In this document: positions 26,868 through 36,572 of the stretch, piece by piece
Layout: every line of letters starts with the position of its first letter
How positions within the stretch are numbered: position 1 is the first letter of the stretch
Notes under the pieces: generated by a model
Database searches by the model: none
Seen by the model: only the letters and a program-made list of their open reading frames with translations
What the model was told of the DNA's origin: nothing
Assembly (NCBI RefSeq): GCF_009906955.1
Contig: NZ_CP047656.1
Location: 3,409,001-3,473,000 of the forward strand
DNA length: 64,000 nt
Direction: 5' to 3'
DNA from: Paraglaciecola mesophila
GTDB taxonomy: Bacteria > Pseudomonadota > Gammaproteobacteria > Enterobacterales > Alteromonadaceae
Made by a program: the position numbers and the translations under genes

Positions 26868-28093
26868 TTTCACTCGCCTGGAGCAGTCTGTGTAGCCGTA
26901 AAAAATCAGTGATCCTGACTTTTCTTTCGCTGCTGATTAGCATCAGTGTCTTGTTAAGTGTTGAGCATATTCGCCAGCAAGCGAAAAGCAGTTTTAACCG
27001 CACCATTTCAGGGGCTGATCTAATCGTTGGTGCACCCAGCGGGCAGCTCAACCTGTTGTTATATTCGGTATTTCGTATGGGAGATCCCACCAGTAATATC
27101 GATTATAAAAGCTATGAAATGCTCAAAAATAATCAGCAAGTGGCATGGGCAATTCCACTTTCTTTAGGGGATTCACACCGCGGGTTTCGCGTACTAGGAA
27201 CCAACAGTGATTACTTTGCTCACTATCAGTACGGCGATAAAAGAGCGCTAGAAGTCGCATCAGGAAAGCCGTTTTCAGGGATGTTTGATACCGTGATTGG
27301 GGCCGATGTGGCCAAAGCACTAAATTACCATGTGGGGGATAAGATTGTTGTTGCTCACGGTATTGGCGCAACCAGTTTTAGTCATCATGATCATAGCCCG
27401 TTTGTGATAAGTGGTATTCTCAAGCCAACAGGCACACCAATCGATAAAACCGTACATGTCACACTGCAAGCTATTGAGGCCATACATCTGGCGCCTTCTC
27501 AGCTAGATGCGATCCTTGAAGGTGGTTTAGCAGACAAGGTGAAACCTGACAGTGTGACCGCTGTGATCTTGGGCCTAAAAACCAAGTTTGCCACCTTTAA
27601 ACTACAGCGTGATTTGAATAATTACCAAGACGATCGTTTGATGGCTGTGCTACCCGGCGTGGCGTTAGCGGAACTTTGGCAAATGATGGCAAGCATTGAA
27701 AATGTGCTCAGAGTCATCAGCGTGTTGGTGTTGATATCATCACTGTTTGGTTTGTCGACCATGTTGCTGGCCTCTATGAATGAACGCAAAGGTGAGATAG
27801 CGGTACTGCGCACGTTAGGTGCGGGTCCAAGGGTGATATTTGGTCTAGTGTTATTAGAAGCTTTGATGCTGGTGGTGATTGCGGTGGCAAGTGCTGTGGC
27901 ATTAGTAAGCGCGACGCTCGCGCTGTGCAGTGACAGTTTGGCCGCCCATTATGGTTTGTTTTTAAGTGCCAATTTACTTTCATGGGAAACACTGCAAATC
28001 GCCCTTGTCATCGCTGTTGCATCCATAGTGACCTCGGCTGTTCCTGCTTTTGAGGCCTATAAAACCGCGTTACAATCAAGGTTGTCTGGGTGA
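26861..28093 (+). CDS. ABC transporter permease (FtsX/MacB family), zinc cluster
   Basis: Inner-membrane permease of 410 aa. One N-terminal helix (about residues 14-32), a periplasmic domain of about 230 residues and three C-terminal helices (about 282-405) give the MacB/FtsX topology. The periplasmic domain carries a histidine cluster HHDH at residues 175-178, unusual for LolC/MacB and suggestive of metal contact. The gene overlaps the ATPase by 7 bp and is followed by a strong terminator. Classical ZnuB-type permeases look different, so the transport mechanism here would be distinct. Confidence 0.83.
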   Translation: MLISLAWSSLCSRKKSVILTFLSLLISISVLLSVEHIRQQAKSSFNRTISGADLIVGAPSGQLNLLLYSVFRMGDPTSNIDYKSYEMLKNNQQVAWAIPLSLGDSHRGFRVLGTNSDYFAHYQYGDKRALEVASGKPFSGMFDTVIGADVAKALNYHVGDKIVVAHGIGATSFSHHDHSPFVISGILKPTGTPIDKTVHVTLQAIEAIHLAPSQLDAILEGGLADKVKPDSVTAVILGLKTKFATFKLQRDLNNYQDDRLMAVLPGVALAELWQMMASIENVLRVISVLVLISSLFGLSTMLLASMNERKGEIAVLRTLGAGPRVIFGLVLLEALMLVVIAVASAVALVSATLALCSDSLAAHYGLFLSANLLSWETLQIALVIAVASIVTSAVPAFEAYKTALQSRLSG

Positions 28094-28138
28094 TGCAAGA
28101 GTAAGAGGCGATATGCTTGTATCGCCGATATTGAATGC

Positions 28139-28168
28139 AAAGGCCGATGAATTCGGCCTTTGTTTTTC
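28139..28168 (+). terminator. Rho-independent terminator of the zinc ABC operon
   Basis: A perfect 9 bp stem (AAAGGCCGA 28139-28147, TCGGCCTTT 28153-28161) is followed by TGTTTTT, 46 bp after the permease stop. Confidence 0.85.
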
Positions 28169-28203
28169 TGTTGTTAGGTGAAGGTGCTTACGTTCTACCT
28201 CTG

Positions 28204-28722
28204 CTATTGACTGTCTGGTAATAACGGGACATTTAAGCGTATGCGCTGGCTGTTACGAATAAAACCAGCACCTTTTTCAACTAACCTGCGACCTTCGCTG
28301 ATTTGCTCTTGGGCTTTGGTTTGCAGCTTCTTCGACTTGGCTACCATGTTATTCCCCTTTTTGATGTCATCGATGGCATCTTCCCAACGCTCACCGATGG
28401 CATTGAGTTTCTCTGCCTCAAACTCTACTTCTTGAGGGGTTGACGAGTTACCAATTAAAGTCGCTTCATTCTGATAGTCTTGTCTGGCGCGTATAATGGC
28501 GTCAGTACCAGACTGAATAAGAATTTCCCCCTCGCGTAATTCTTTGCGCGCATCTTCTAAGGTGCTTTCACCTTTGCTAATAAGCTTCTCACCTTTTTCA
28601 GATAGTTTTTTACCTTCTTGCCACATTCCATCTGGATCATTCGCGTAATCCTCCAAATTGGGGGTGCTTGAACAGGCGCTAACTAACGCTACTAATACAC
28701 TGATGATGAATATTTTTTTCAT
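28204..28722 (-). CDS. Small coiled-coil lipoprotein
   Basis: Lipoprotein of 172 aa: signal peptide with lipobox VSAC (Cys17) followed by an almost entirely alpha-helical, highly charged body with repeating glycine-containing units (EGKKLSEKGEKLISKGE, REGEILIQSGTD and EGRRLVEKGAGF), which suggests a helical repeat or coiled coil. I do not assign a family. It converges with the zinc ABC operon and the terminator lies between them. A periplasmic structural or envelope role is inferred. Confidence 0.7.
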   Translation of the reverse strand: MKKIFIISVLVALVSACSSTPNLEDYANDPDGMWQEGKKLSEKGEKLISKGESTLEDARKELREGEILIQSGTDAIIRARQDYQNEATLIGNSSTPQEVEFEAEKLNAIGERWEDAIDDIKKGNNMVAKSKKLQTKAQEQISEGRRLVEKGAGFIRNSQRIRLNVPLLPDSQ

Positions 28723-28987
28723 TTTAGGTTTCTCTCTTTTTCAATTGCCGATGGAGCTTAAATTGATTGTGTCATCACGCTTCATCGTTTACCTGATTGA
28801 ATAGACGTGCCAAGAGCGGGGTTGGTCACAATATTTAGGTGTGGCAAGAGCAAGTTATTGTTTTAATTGAATTAATTTTTTGGGCGGGCGCTATTCAAGG
28901 CTTTGATAGTTAATGATTCATTATTGTGCGTGGTGATCGAGGTAAAAGTTGATTGTAATGGACAGATAAACATGTGGAGTACGCCCA

Positions 28988-30058
28988 ATGACAGTTGAAT
29001 ATATTGATGTGCAAGCACCAGAGCCAGGAGAGTGGCAACAAATAGCGCCTGGAATTTTGTGGTTACGTATGCCATTACCGTTTGAGTTGGATCACATCAA
29101 CTTGTATTTGATAGAAGATAATGACTCAGATACGGGCGAGAAAGCGTACGCCCTAGTTGATACAGGCATTGGCGTAAATAAAACTCAGCAGCTTTGGGAT
29201 ACTGTATTAGACAAGCTGGATGCACCGCTAAGCAAAGTCATTGTGACCCACATGCACCCAGATCATATTGGGATGGCGGGCTACTTAGTCGATAAATTTC
29301 GCGCGCCTCTATACATGAGTCATTCTGAATATTTTGTTGGTAGAGCCATGAGTGCAGGTAGCCGAGGCGCATCAGATTGGCAAGATGATGAATACCTAGT
29401 GCGCTGTGGTATGTCGCCTGAGTATGTTGCCACCGCCAGTGAAAACCGTAAAACCAACAAAGGAGTGGGGCAGGTTATTAGACCTATTCCTGTGCATCAT
29501 GAGCGTTTACAAGAGGGTGATCAACTGACTATCGGTGGTCAGCAATGGCAAGTCATGATTGGCCGGGGGCACTCACCTGAACATGTTTGCTTGTTTAACC
29601 CTTCCACTAAAGTGTTGATTTCAGGGGACCATGTGCTGCCAATTATTACCCCGAACATTGGGGTGTACAGCACTGAGCCAAATGCAAATCCTCTGAAATC
29701 CTACTTAAGTACGTTACCCCAATTTAACACCCTGCCGAGTGATGTAATGGTCTTACCTTCCCACAAACAGCCTTTTGTTGGTTTGCATACCCGTGTAGAC
29801 GAATTGATTTCTCACCATCATGAGCACTTGGCCAATATAAAAGGGTTTTGCGCTCAAGGTAAAACCACCAAAGAATGCTTGCCTGTGCTGTTTAAACGGG
29901 AATTGAATGAGCACAATATGTTCTTCGCTATTGCAGAAGCACTCGCGCATCTTAATTATTTGTATTTTGACAACCAAGTGACGCGAGAGACCAATCAGGC
30001 CGGCCACTACGTATTTACCTCGAGTAACAACGACATAGCTGACAGGGCAAGAGGTTAA
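28988..30058 (+). CDS. Metallo-beta-lactamase-fold hydrolase
   Basis: Zinc-dependent hydrolase of 356 aa. The MBL motif HMHPDH (residues about 93-98), a further His in GRGHSPEH and Asp in SGDHVLP supply the binuclear metal ligands. No signal peptide is present, so it is cytoplasmic. The C-terminal extension of about 100 residues after the MBL core resembles LACTB2-like or hydroxyacylglutathione-hydrolase-like members. GGAG lies 8 nt before the start. It stands alone and the substrate is unknown. Confidence 0.85.
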   Translation: MTVEYIDVQAPEPGEWQQIAPGILWLRMPLPFELDHINLYLIEDNDSDTGEKAYALVDTGIGVNKTQQLWDTVLDKLDAPLSKVIVTHMHPDHIGMAGYLVDKFRAPLYMSHSEYFVGRAMSAGSRGASDWQDDEYLVRCGMSPEYVATASENRKTNKGVGQVIRPIPVHHERLQEGDQLTIGGQQWQVMIGRGHSPEHVCLFNPSTKVLISGDHVLPIITPNIGVYSTEPNANPLKSYLSTLPQFNTLPSDVMVLPSHKQPFVGLHTRVDELISHHHEHLANIKGFCAQGKTTKECLPVLFKRELNEHNMFFAIAEALAHLNYLYFDNQVTRETNQAGHYVFTSSNNDIADRARG

Positions 30059-30543
30059 GCCCGAAGAAGAGCCGGACCAGAAGGGAATTTCCGTTTTCAA
30101 TCAATGTTGCCAATTGAGATTGAGGCAAAAAAGCAAGCGTAGCGAACGAAACAAGCACAAAAATTTTGGATAAGGTTGTGTAATAGCTTAGGTATTTTCA
30201 AGTAATCAAGTAATAAGGAAGATGCCATCATTTCCTCTCTTTCTAAACTCGATAATGAAGCTTGTGCTCAGTCCTAAGAGAGTTACACTCAAGAATGCCG
30301 ATTCCATTTCAATTCCTCTCGAAGATAGAAAGTTAAGGTTTTGACGCCTCAATCAGTGACACAAGAACGTAACTTCTCAGCGAGAAAAGTGTCAGCCTTT
30401 TAATTTAATCTGTCAGATCACGTTAACAGGTATTCAAATAGCACTATGTTAAGAGTGCGATGATATGCAGCGAAAGAATAAAAAGGGCAAATTTAGTTTG
30501 CCCTTTTTGTTGTTGGTTAGCGCGTTATAAATAGCACTCAGAG
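30059..30543. other. Intergenic region with terminator, no gene seen
   Basis: About 420 bp with no open frame of convincing composition and no recognisable RNA. The right end holds the bidirectional terminator at 30480-30508. Confidence 0.6.
30480..30508 (-). terminator. Bidirectional Rho-independent terminator
   Basis: A perfect 12 bp stem (AAAAAGGGCAAA 30480-30491 with TTTGCCCTTTTT 30497-30508) with T-tracts on both strands. It terminates the TonB receptor gene and could stop read-through from the left. Confidence 0.88.
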
Positions 30544-32634
30544 TTAGAAGCGATAAGTCACACTGACAGTACCATTGATAGGCGCTGCGTAGTAAAACGA
30601 GCTATGTAAGCTGCTAATGTACTTTTCATCTGTTACGTTGTTTAAATTCGCTTTTAGGCTCAAGCGCTCGGTAATATCATAGTTTGCATAGGCGTTGAGT
30701 AAAAAGTAGCTGTCTTGGGTGACATTGTAATCGGTGTTCTTGGTCTCTGATTGCCAACGACCATTAAGTCCGACTCTTAATGCGGGTAGAGCTGGAACGG
30801 AGTAATTCAGCGAGAAGTTCACGTAATCTCGAGGGGCCCAAGTATTAGCATCTTCGCCATTGGTATCTTCAATTTCGATTGAGGTATAGCCTAAAATGAG
30901 ATCGAGGTTTTCGGTTAGTTGTCCGCTTATCTCCACTTCAAAACCGGTAGATTCAACATCAACACCATAGTAGTAAAATTGCCCGTTATCAGGATTAATC
31001 CCGGCATAAGCGGCTAGGTTTTCCTGTTCAGCAGTGAAGTAAGCGAAAGTGGTTAAAAGAGATTCATCTAACCACTGCATTTTTATACCCGCTTCGGTAT
31101 TTTTGCCTTTGGTTGGATCAAGGTATTGCCCTGATAAATCGTATTGCTCTTGAGGTTGATAAATGTCTGAGTAACTGGCGTAGGCATTGATGTGTTCAGT
31201 CAGTGCATAAGTAAAGCCTAAATACGGGCTAAGCTCATTTTCGCTGTTATCAATTTCGGCTCCGCTATTATTCCCGCTACGTTCGAAGTCAATGGCGTTA
31301 AAGCCAGCGATTAAAAATAAGTCATCGTGGAGCGTGATTTTACTTGAGCCAAACACGCGGGTTAGGTTTTGTTTAATTTCTGAATACAGGGTGCGCTCTT
31401 GCCAATCAGGCTCGGCAACGGCATCGAGTGCATAAGGAAAGGCGGGCAGTGCGCCCCAAGCAGCTTCACTAAAATCAGCGGCATAGTTAAACATAGTGTC
31501 GGTACTTTGCGCATAACTAACGCCAAGCGTTGCTTCATGCTCAAAGCCAAATGCACTGAAAAAACCTGATGTTTTTACTTCAATTAAATCGGAATCAATA
31601 TCTGAATCATAACGTCCTGGATAACCTAACAGGCCTAACTGAGTGTCTTTGTCGATGGTGCCATAGGCGTAAAAAAGTTTGTCTTGCTCTTCGAAATAGC
31701 GCTTGTGGTAGTTCACATCAAGACGCCAGTTGTCGCTCATTTGATGGGTAAATTCTACAAAGGCGTTGGTGTTAATTGTATCCCACATTGTCCATTCTTG
31801 GGTGGTTGTGTCACTAACGTCCCACTCGGCTTGTGTGCCGTCAGTGTAGTTAAATACTAAGCCGCCCCATAAATTACCATCGGTGTTGGCGTCTTGATGA
31901 GATACTCCGACAGTCAAGGTGGAATAGTCCGTTAGCTGACCATCAACAACACCGTAGAAATACCCTCGTTCATCTGATAAGCCATTAAGGTGGGAGTGCT
32001 TATCTTCAGCGGCAACAACAAAACGTGCAGCCCAACGTCCATCTTCAGTAAGTAATGTGTTGTAATCGCCTTGTAGGCGTTTGAAATCGTAGGACCCTGC
32101 AATAACAGCCACTTCGCCGCCTGTTTCATTCGTAGGACGCTTACGCACATAGTTGATGGTGCCTGAGGCATTGCCCACGCCGGTTAGCAAACCATTGGCA
32201 CCACGAATGACCTCGATATTTTCATAGCCATACGCATCAATTGCTCCGGTCACGATCCCCCAATCGTTGGGTAAACCGACACCGTCAATTTGGGTGTTTT
32301 TAATTTCGAAACCGCGAGATGAATAGTTGGTACGATTGGTTTCCCATGCTTCTACCGTTACCCCAGTGGCAAGGCGTAGGGCATCGTTAATATTGAACGC
32401 GGCAAAGTTACTCATCAAATTTGCGCTGATAACGCTAATGGATTGCGGCGTTTCGCTGATATCCATGGTTAAGCCGGTGGCACCTTCACTAATTCTATCT
32501 TGACGTACCCCAGAGATAAGCAAGTGCTCAACTTCGCTGACGTCTTGTTGTTCCTGAGTTTCAGTCGTCTGCTGCGCGTGTGTATGCATGGCAAGGGTCA
32601 GTAAAGACAAGCTAAATAAGGTGTGCGGCTTCAT
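30544..32634 (-). CDS. TonB-dependent siderophore receptor
   Basis: Outer-membrane ferric-siderophore receptor of 696 aa. A signal peptide (about residues 1-20, MHTHAQ) is followed by a plug domain starting DISETPQSISVISANLM and containing NYSSRGFEIKNTQIDG and RGANGLLTGVGNASGTINYVRKRP, typical of FhuE/FpvA-type siderophore receptors. The beta-barrel ends in a terminal aromatic (VTYRF). AGGAAA precedes the start. Fur-box-like sites lie upstream and two membrane genes with PepSY features are divergent, making an iron acquisition locus. The siderophore cannot be named. Confidence 0.9.
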   Translation of the reverse strand: MKPHTLFSLSLLTLAMHTHAQQTTETQEQQDVSEVEHLLISGVRQDRISEGATGLTMDISETPQSISVISANLMSNFAAFNINDALRLATGVTVEAWETNRTNYSSRGFEIKNTQIDGVGLPNDWGIVTGAIDAYGYENIEVIRGANGLLTGVGNASGTINYVRKRPTNETGGEVAVIAGSYDFKRLQGDYNTLLTEDGRWAARFVVAAEDKHSHLNGLSDERGYFYGVVDGQLTDYSTLTVGVSHQDANTDGNLWGGLVFNYTDGTQAEWDVSDTTTQEWTMWDTINTNAFVEFTHQMSDNWRLDVNYHKRYFEEQDKLFYAYGTIDKDTQLGLLGYPGRYDSDIDSDLIEVKTSGFFSAFGFEHEATLGVSYAQSTDTMFNYAADFSEAAWGALPAFPYALDAVAEPDWQERTLYSEIKQNLTRVFGSSKITLHDDLFLIAGFNAIDFERSGNNSGAEIDNSENELSPYLGFTYALTEHINAYASYSDIYQPQEQYDLSGQYLDPTKGKNTEAGIKMQWLDESLLTTFAYFTAEQENLAAYAGINPDNGQFYYYGVDVESTGFEVEISGQLTENLDLILGYTSIEIEDTNGEDANTWAPRDYVNFSLNYSVPALPALRVGLNGRWQSETKNTDYNVTQDSYFLLNAYANYDITERLSLKANLNNVTDEKYISSLHSSFYYAAPINGTVSVTYRF

Positions 32635-32701
32635 GTGTTTCCTATTGTTATCAATATATGAAAAATCGAGCTAAGCAGTATACATAAATAGAATTGCATA
32701 T

Positions 32702-32720
32702 GATAATGATTTGTATTTAC
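32702..32720. promoter_or_regulatory. Fur-box-like site 1
   Basis: GATAATGATTTGTATTTAC matches the 19 bp Fur consensus at 13 positions, including a perfect left arm GATAATGAT. It lies 68 bp upstream of the siderophore receptor. Confidence 0.55.
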
Positions 32721-32802
32721 ATGGATTTTTAAGTGATTTACAAAGTAGATAGCGTTTTTAGCGTCGTAATATAGTGAAAAGAAACAACTTTACAGTATTA
32801 AT

Positions 32803-32821
32803 GGGAATCATTATTATTAAC
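32803..32821. promoter_or_regulatory. Fur-box-like site 2
   Basis: The reverse complement of the 19 bp at this position matches the Fur consensus at 14 positions. It lies in the same divergent region, 200 bp upstream of the PepSY operon. Confidence 0.55.
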
Positions 32822-33020
32822 TTTTAGCGCAAGCTATTGGCTTTGCAGTGTATTGATATAACCGTTAAGCGTTCATTTGTAATGCTATCGGATATCGCAT
32901 ATTGGATAGGTGCTGGCGAGACTGTGATAGCCTAGGATTCTCTTCTTTTTGCAATATTAAATCGCGCTTTTAGCCCGCCAATACTTAGCGTTTACCTATA
33001 ATAAAAACGACGGAAACCCA

Positions 33021-33548
33021 ATGATACTGTTACTCGCAATAGCACTAGGCATAATAGGCAGCTATTTGCTGTATATCAGCTGGAAGCAAAATAATAGGCT
33101 CGCCGCCGTTTCAGGGTGGGTTAGCTTGTTCCTTACTGTACCATTACTGGTTATGGATTTAGGGCCTGAGTTTGGTACTGTGTTTGCCCTTGGTTTACCA
33201 GCGCTTTATGTTTGGTTGGGTATTTTTCGCGAGCAAAAAACGCAGCCACCCAAACATATCGATAGGCAGTATAAAAGCACTCAGTTTAACGGCAAAAAAT
33301 GGCTTAAAAATAGCGGTTACATTGTGTATCACCTCATTTTATTGATGCTGGTCAGTAGTCTGCTGGTCATTGCCATTCTTGATTTGCTGCCACTTGGAAG
33401 GCCGAATCAATTAGCTGCTGGGGTGATTATTATTCCGTTGGTGTGGTCTGGCTTGTCGTTCTGGCATTTAGCCTCTTCGAAAACGCGTACGCCCTTACTG
33501 TTTAGTGCGTTTGTTTCACTTGCTTCTAGCATTTATCTATTTGTTTAA
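33021..33548 (+). CDS. Small membrane protein upstream of the PepSY protein
   Basis: Integral membrane protein of 175 aa with about six hydrophobic segments and a hydrophilic loop near residues 73-97. I do not recognise a named family. It is 3 bp upstream of the PepSY-domain gene and therefore co-expressed; similar small membrane proteins often accompany PiuB-like proteins next to siderophore receptors. A role in periplasmic or inner-membrane iron reduction is inference from neighbours. Confidence 0.7.
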   Translation: MILLLAIALGIIGSYLLYISWKQNNRLAAVSGWVSLFLTVPLLVMDLGPEFGTVFALGLPALYVWLGIFREQKTQPPKHIDRQYKSTQFNGKKWLKNSGYIVYHLILLMLVSSLLVIAILDLLPLGRPNQLAAGVIIIPLVWSGLSFWHLASSKTRTPLLFSAFVSLASSIYLFV

Positions 33549-33551
33549 TTT

Positions 33552-34991
33552 ATGAAAAATTCAGATCTAAGCGCAAACCCAGTAAATACCCCCTCTATCA
33601 GTAAACGTTCGCTCTCTGCTCACGCTTGGTTAGGGTTATTTGTCAGTGCGTTTATGTACATTATTTGTTTGTCAGGTACTTTGGCGGTATTCCATCAAGA
33701 GCTAGAGCGCTGGGAACAACCTCAAATACCTGAAACCACAGAAGTCGATATACAGGCGATTGATAAGGCTTACGACACCTTCGTTGATACTTATCCTGAA
33801 GAGACCGAGCACATGTACGTGGTCTTTCCCGGCTCAGGCATTCCGCGGATTGTGGTTGAAAATGATCATGTTGCCCATTTTGTGAACCCTGACGGTTCTT
33901 TAGGCGAAGTTGAGCAATCAAATTGGACTAAAATGCTGGTAGATTTACACCTCTATTTGCATCTACCTAAGAGCTTCGGGATGATTTTGGTTAGCGCATT
34001 TGGGGCATTGTTATGCGCGCTTATTCTATCTGGTTTTCTTGCTCATCCACGGATCATTAAAGACGCTTTCCGTTTTCGCCGCGGCGGTACTGGCTTGCAA
34101 GAAAATATCGATTTGCACAACCGTTTTAGTGTTTGGGCAGCACCTTTCCATTTGATGATAGGTGTGACTGGGGCGTTTTTCGGTTTAACAACAGTGTTAA
34201 TTGGCTTGGTGTCCCAGGCATTTTACGACGGAGATAATCAAGCCGTTTTCGATGAATTGTTTACACCTGAACCTGCTCTTGAACAACCGCTGCAAAGACC
34301 GCAGATTGGCCGAGCCATGGATTACATACGCCAGCATAATCCTGAAGGTAGTCCGCTATTTTTAACGGTACATGAACCTGATACCGCTGGGCAGTTTATT
34401 GAGGTTTTCGTAAAGCAACCCGGCCGACTTATTTATTCGGAAAATTATCGTTTTGATGTGCAAGGTAACTTCATTGAAACGGCTGGATATCGCGACGGTG
34501 AAACGGCTAAGCAAGTGATTTATTCGATGTACCGACTGCATTTCGGCGAATTTGCAGGGAGTGCGAGTAAGGTACTGTATTTTGTGCTGGGTATGATGTT
34601 GACGGTGGTATCAGCCACAGGCATTAATATTTGGCTAAACAAACGCAAAACTACAGATGTGATTAATCAATGGTGGCCAACCTTTGTGTGGGGCACACCG
34701 TTGATATTAAGCGTAAGCGCGCTACTAAACTTATTCATTCACGTACGCTTAGACCTATTTATTTGGGTTGGCTTAGTGGTAGCTCTAGCGATTGCAGCGC
34801 GACAGCAAAATACGCAATTGTGGGTGAGCAGGCTAAAGCAAGCGCTAGCCGTGTCTTTGTTGACGATGATTGCTGCATACACCGCAAAATCAGGTATCGC
34901 GGCTTTTAACATAGCGGCGTTGCAGTTGAATATCCCACTGGCTTTATTTGCGATTTACTTATTGCTTAAGGGGCGACAAGCTCGCCCTTAA
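33552..34991 (+). CDS. PepSY-associated membrane protein (PiuB-like)
   Basis: Inner-membrane protein of 479 aa of the PepSY_TM family. HAWLGLFVSAFMYIICLSGTLAVF (residues about 25-48) is the hallmark first helix, with a His that could ligate haem; more His residues lie in later helices (LHLYLHLP, HNRFSVWAAPFH and YRLHFGEFAG). The family is thought to act as ferric-siderophore reductase-type inner-membrane proteins. It is adjacent to a siderophore receptor with Fur-like sites, consistent with iron release from the imported siderophore. Confidence 0.85.
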   Translation: MKNSDLSANPVNTPSISKRSLSAHAWLGLFVSAFMYIICLSGTLAVFHQELERWEQPQIPETTEVDIQAIDKAYDTFVDTYPEETEHMYVVFPGSGIPRIVVENDHVAHFVNPDGSLGEVEQSNWTKMLVDLHLYLHLPKSFGMILVSAFGALLCALILSGFLAHPRIIKDAFRFRRGGTGLQENIDLHNRFSVWAAPFHLMIGVTGAFFGLTTVLIGLVSQAFYDGDNQAVFDELFTPEPALEQPLQRPQIGRAMDYIRQHNPEGSPLFLTVHEPDTAGQFIEVFVKQPGRLIYSENYRFDVQGNFIETAGYRDGETAKQVIYSMYRLHFGEFAGSASKVLYFVLGMMLTVVSATGINIWLNKRKTTDVINQWWPTFVWGTPLILSVSALLNLFIHVRLDLFIWVGLVVALAIAARQQNTQLWVSRLKQALAVSLLTMIAAYTAKSGIAAFNIAALQLNIPLALFAIYLLLKGRQARP

Positions 34992-35146
34992 TCCGCCAGG
35001 GCTGTTACCAGCAATGTGCTGGCATGACCGTTTGCGTCGATATGTGTCTAAAGGAAGCGCGTTGAGCAAGCTTTTTAAACACTCTTTGGGTGCTCACTAT
35101 TAACGTGGAATGGTAGAACAGGTGCTTTTATATTTCACAGGCAATA

Positions 35147-35173
35147 AAAAAGCGCGTTAGAAACGCGCTTTTT
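35147..35173 (-). terminator. Terminator of rpoH
   Basis: A perfect 12 bp stem (AAAAAGCGCGTT 35147-35158 with AACGCGCTTTTT 35162-35173) with a short loop and T-runs on both strands, just past the rpoH stop. Confidence 0.85.
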
Positions 35174-35190
35174 AGCTATCAATGAGTGGA

Positions 35191-36042
35191 TTATGCCATC
35201 GCACTTTGTAATTTTTTCATAGCGTTCTTTTCGATTTGACGAACACGCTCAGCAGATACTTGGTACTTATCAGCAAGATCTTGTAGCGTCGTTTTATCAT
35301 CGCTTAACCAACGGGTCTGTATAATATGTTGGCTACGCTCATCAAGTGTCTTTATCGCAGAGTAAAGCTTTTGTGATGCAGTCGCATCCCAATCGGCATT
35401 TACTACGTCTGTTTCAACGTCAGCACTTTTATCTTCTAAAAACTGTACCGGTGCGAAGCTGCCACTTTCATCGTCATCGGCAGACAAGTCAAACGCTTGA
35501 TCATGGCTACTCATGCGAGCTTCCATTTGTAGCACTTCTTTCTCGCTTACCCCAAGATCGCTTGCAACCTGTTGTACTTCTGCATGTGTGAACCAACCTA
35601 AACGCTTTTTGTTTTTGCGTAGATTAAAGAACAACTTACGTTGCGCTTTGGTGGTGGCAACTTTCACTATACGCCAGTTACGAAGTACAAATTCGTGAAT
35701 TTCTGCTTTTATCCAATGTACCGCAAATGACACTAATCGAACGCCCACTGTAGGGTCGAAACGTCTCACAGCTTTCATTAGGCCAATGTTACCTTCTTGG
35801 ATTAGATCCGCTTGAGGTAAGCCGTAGCCAGAATAAGATTTAGCAATATGCACAACAAAACGTAGATGAGACATAATTAGCTTTCTTGCAGCTAATAAAT
35901 CGTCTTCCTGTTGTAAACGTTCTGCTAGACCTTTCTCTTCTTCAGCGGATAACATATCAATGCTGCTAACAGCTTGAACATAAGTTTCGATGCTACCGGT
36001 CTGTGGAACGGTTAACGTTAATGCACGCATATCTGTAGTCAT
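35191..36042 (-). CDS. rpoH: RNA polymerase sigma factor RpoH (sigma-32)
   Basis: Heat-shock sigma factor of 283 aa, the usual length with ATG 36042 (AGGTGA 4 nt upstream); the longer open frame adds 17 residues with no counterpart. Region 2 is seen in the -10 recognition segment [20 protein letters not shown] and [21 protein letters not shown]. The RpoH box [12 protein letters not shown] follows, and region 4 ends in a helix-turn-helix ([20 protein letters not shown]). It directs transcription of chaperone and protease genes. In many gammaproteobacteria it lies near ftsYEX, as here. Confidence 0.96.
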   Translation of the reverse strand: MTTDMRALTLTVPQTGSIETYVQAVSSIDMLSAEEEKGLAERLQQEDDLLAARKLIMSHLRFVVHIAKSYSGYGLPQADLIQEGNIGLMKAVRRFDPTVGVRLVSFAVHWIKAEIHEFVLRNWRIVKVATTKAQRKLFFNLRKNKKRLGWFTHAEVQQVASDLGVSEKEVLQMEARMSSHDQAFDLSADDDESGSFAPVQFLEDKSADVETDVVNADWDATASQKLYSAIKTLDERSQHIIQTRWLSDDKTTLQDLADKYQVSAERVRQIEKNAMKKLQSAMA

Positions 36043-36572
36043 AATCACCTCGTGTAACATTGTGTTCTTGGAACCATGCAATGACTTTGCCATCCGAGAA
36101 CTGCTTTGAGTTTACGCTTGTTGTAATAGACCACTCAAAGGCGAAAAAATTTCATGTAGCGACTGATGTTTCAGTAATATATTATACAAAAATCAGATCC
36201 GTGTGATCCAGATCAATTAAAAGTTTATACAGCGCTACTTTTGGGGGGTTGCTCGTACTTCATGAACAACGAATGATGCAACCATAATAACAGTTATCAT
36301 TGTACGCAAGAACTATCTTCGCAATATTAATATTCTATTACATATGCTGGTCTTTCATCACATTTGATAGACGATATTGATCTTTTTTGTTTTATTGAAG
36401 TAAAAACAATCCTTTGTCGTATTTACAAGGTTCAAAATAGTCTGTTAGTCTGACTTTGTTCAAAAATACGACGAAAGTACATCAAGGTACTAAAATTAAT
36501 TTGCAGCGCTTCCCAAGCGTTATATCTTTTGGACTAAACAGTCTTAATAAAAATGTTTTCATAGGGATGTAA
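36043..36572. other. Divergent promoter region of rpoH and the EAL-HDOD gene
   Basis: An AT-rich 530 bp gap without a gene. A 9 bp inverted repeat (GTCGTATTT 36416-36424 and AAATACGAC 36474-36482) is separated by 49 bp and could be a regulator site or the base of a leader structure. No strong sigma-E or sigma-32 promoter was identified by eye. Confidence 0.5.

Noticed and set aside
30059-30543. Small RNA or hidden gene in the gap before the siderophore receptor
   Set aside because: No frame with plausible composition and no structured element other than the terminator was found.
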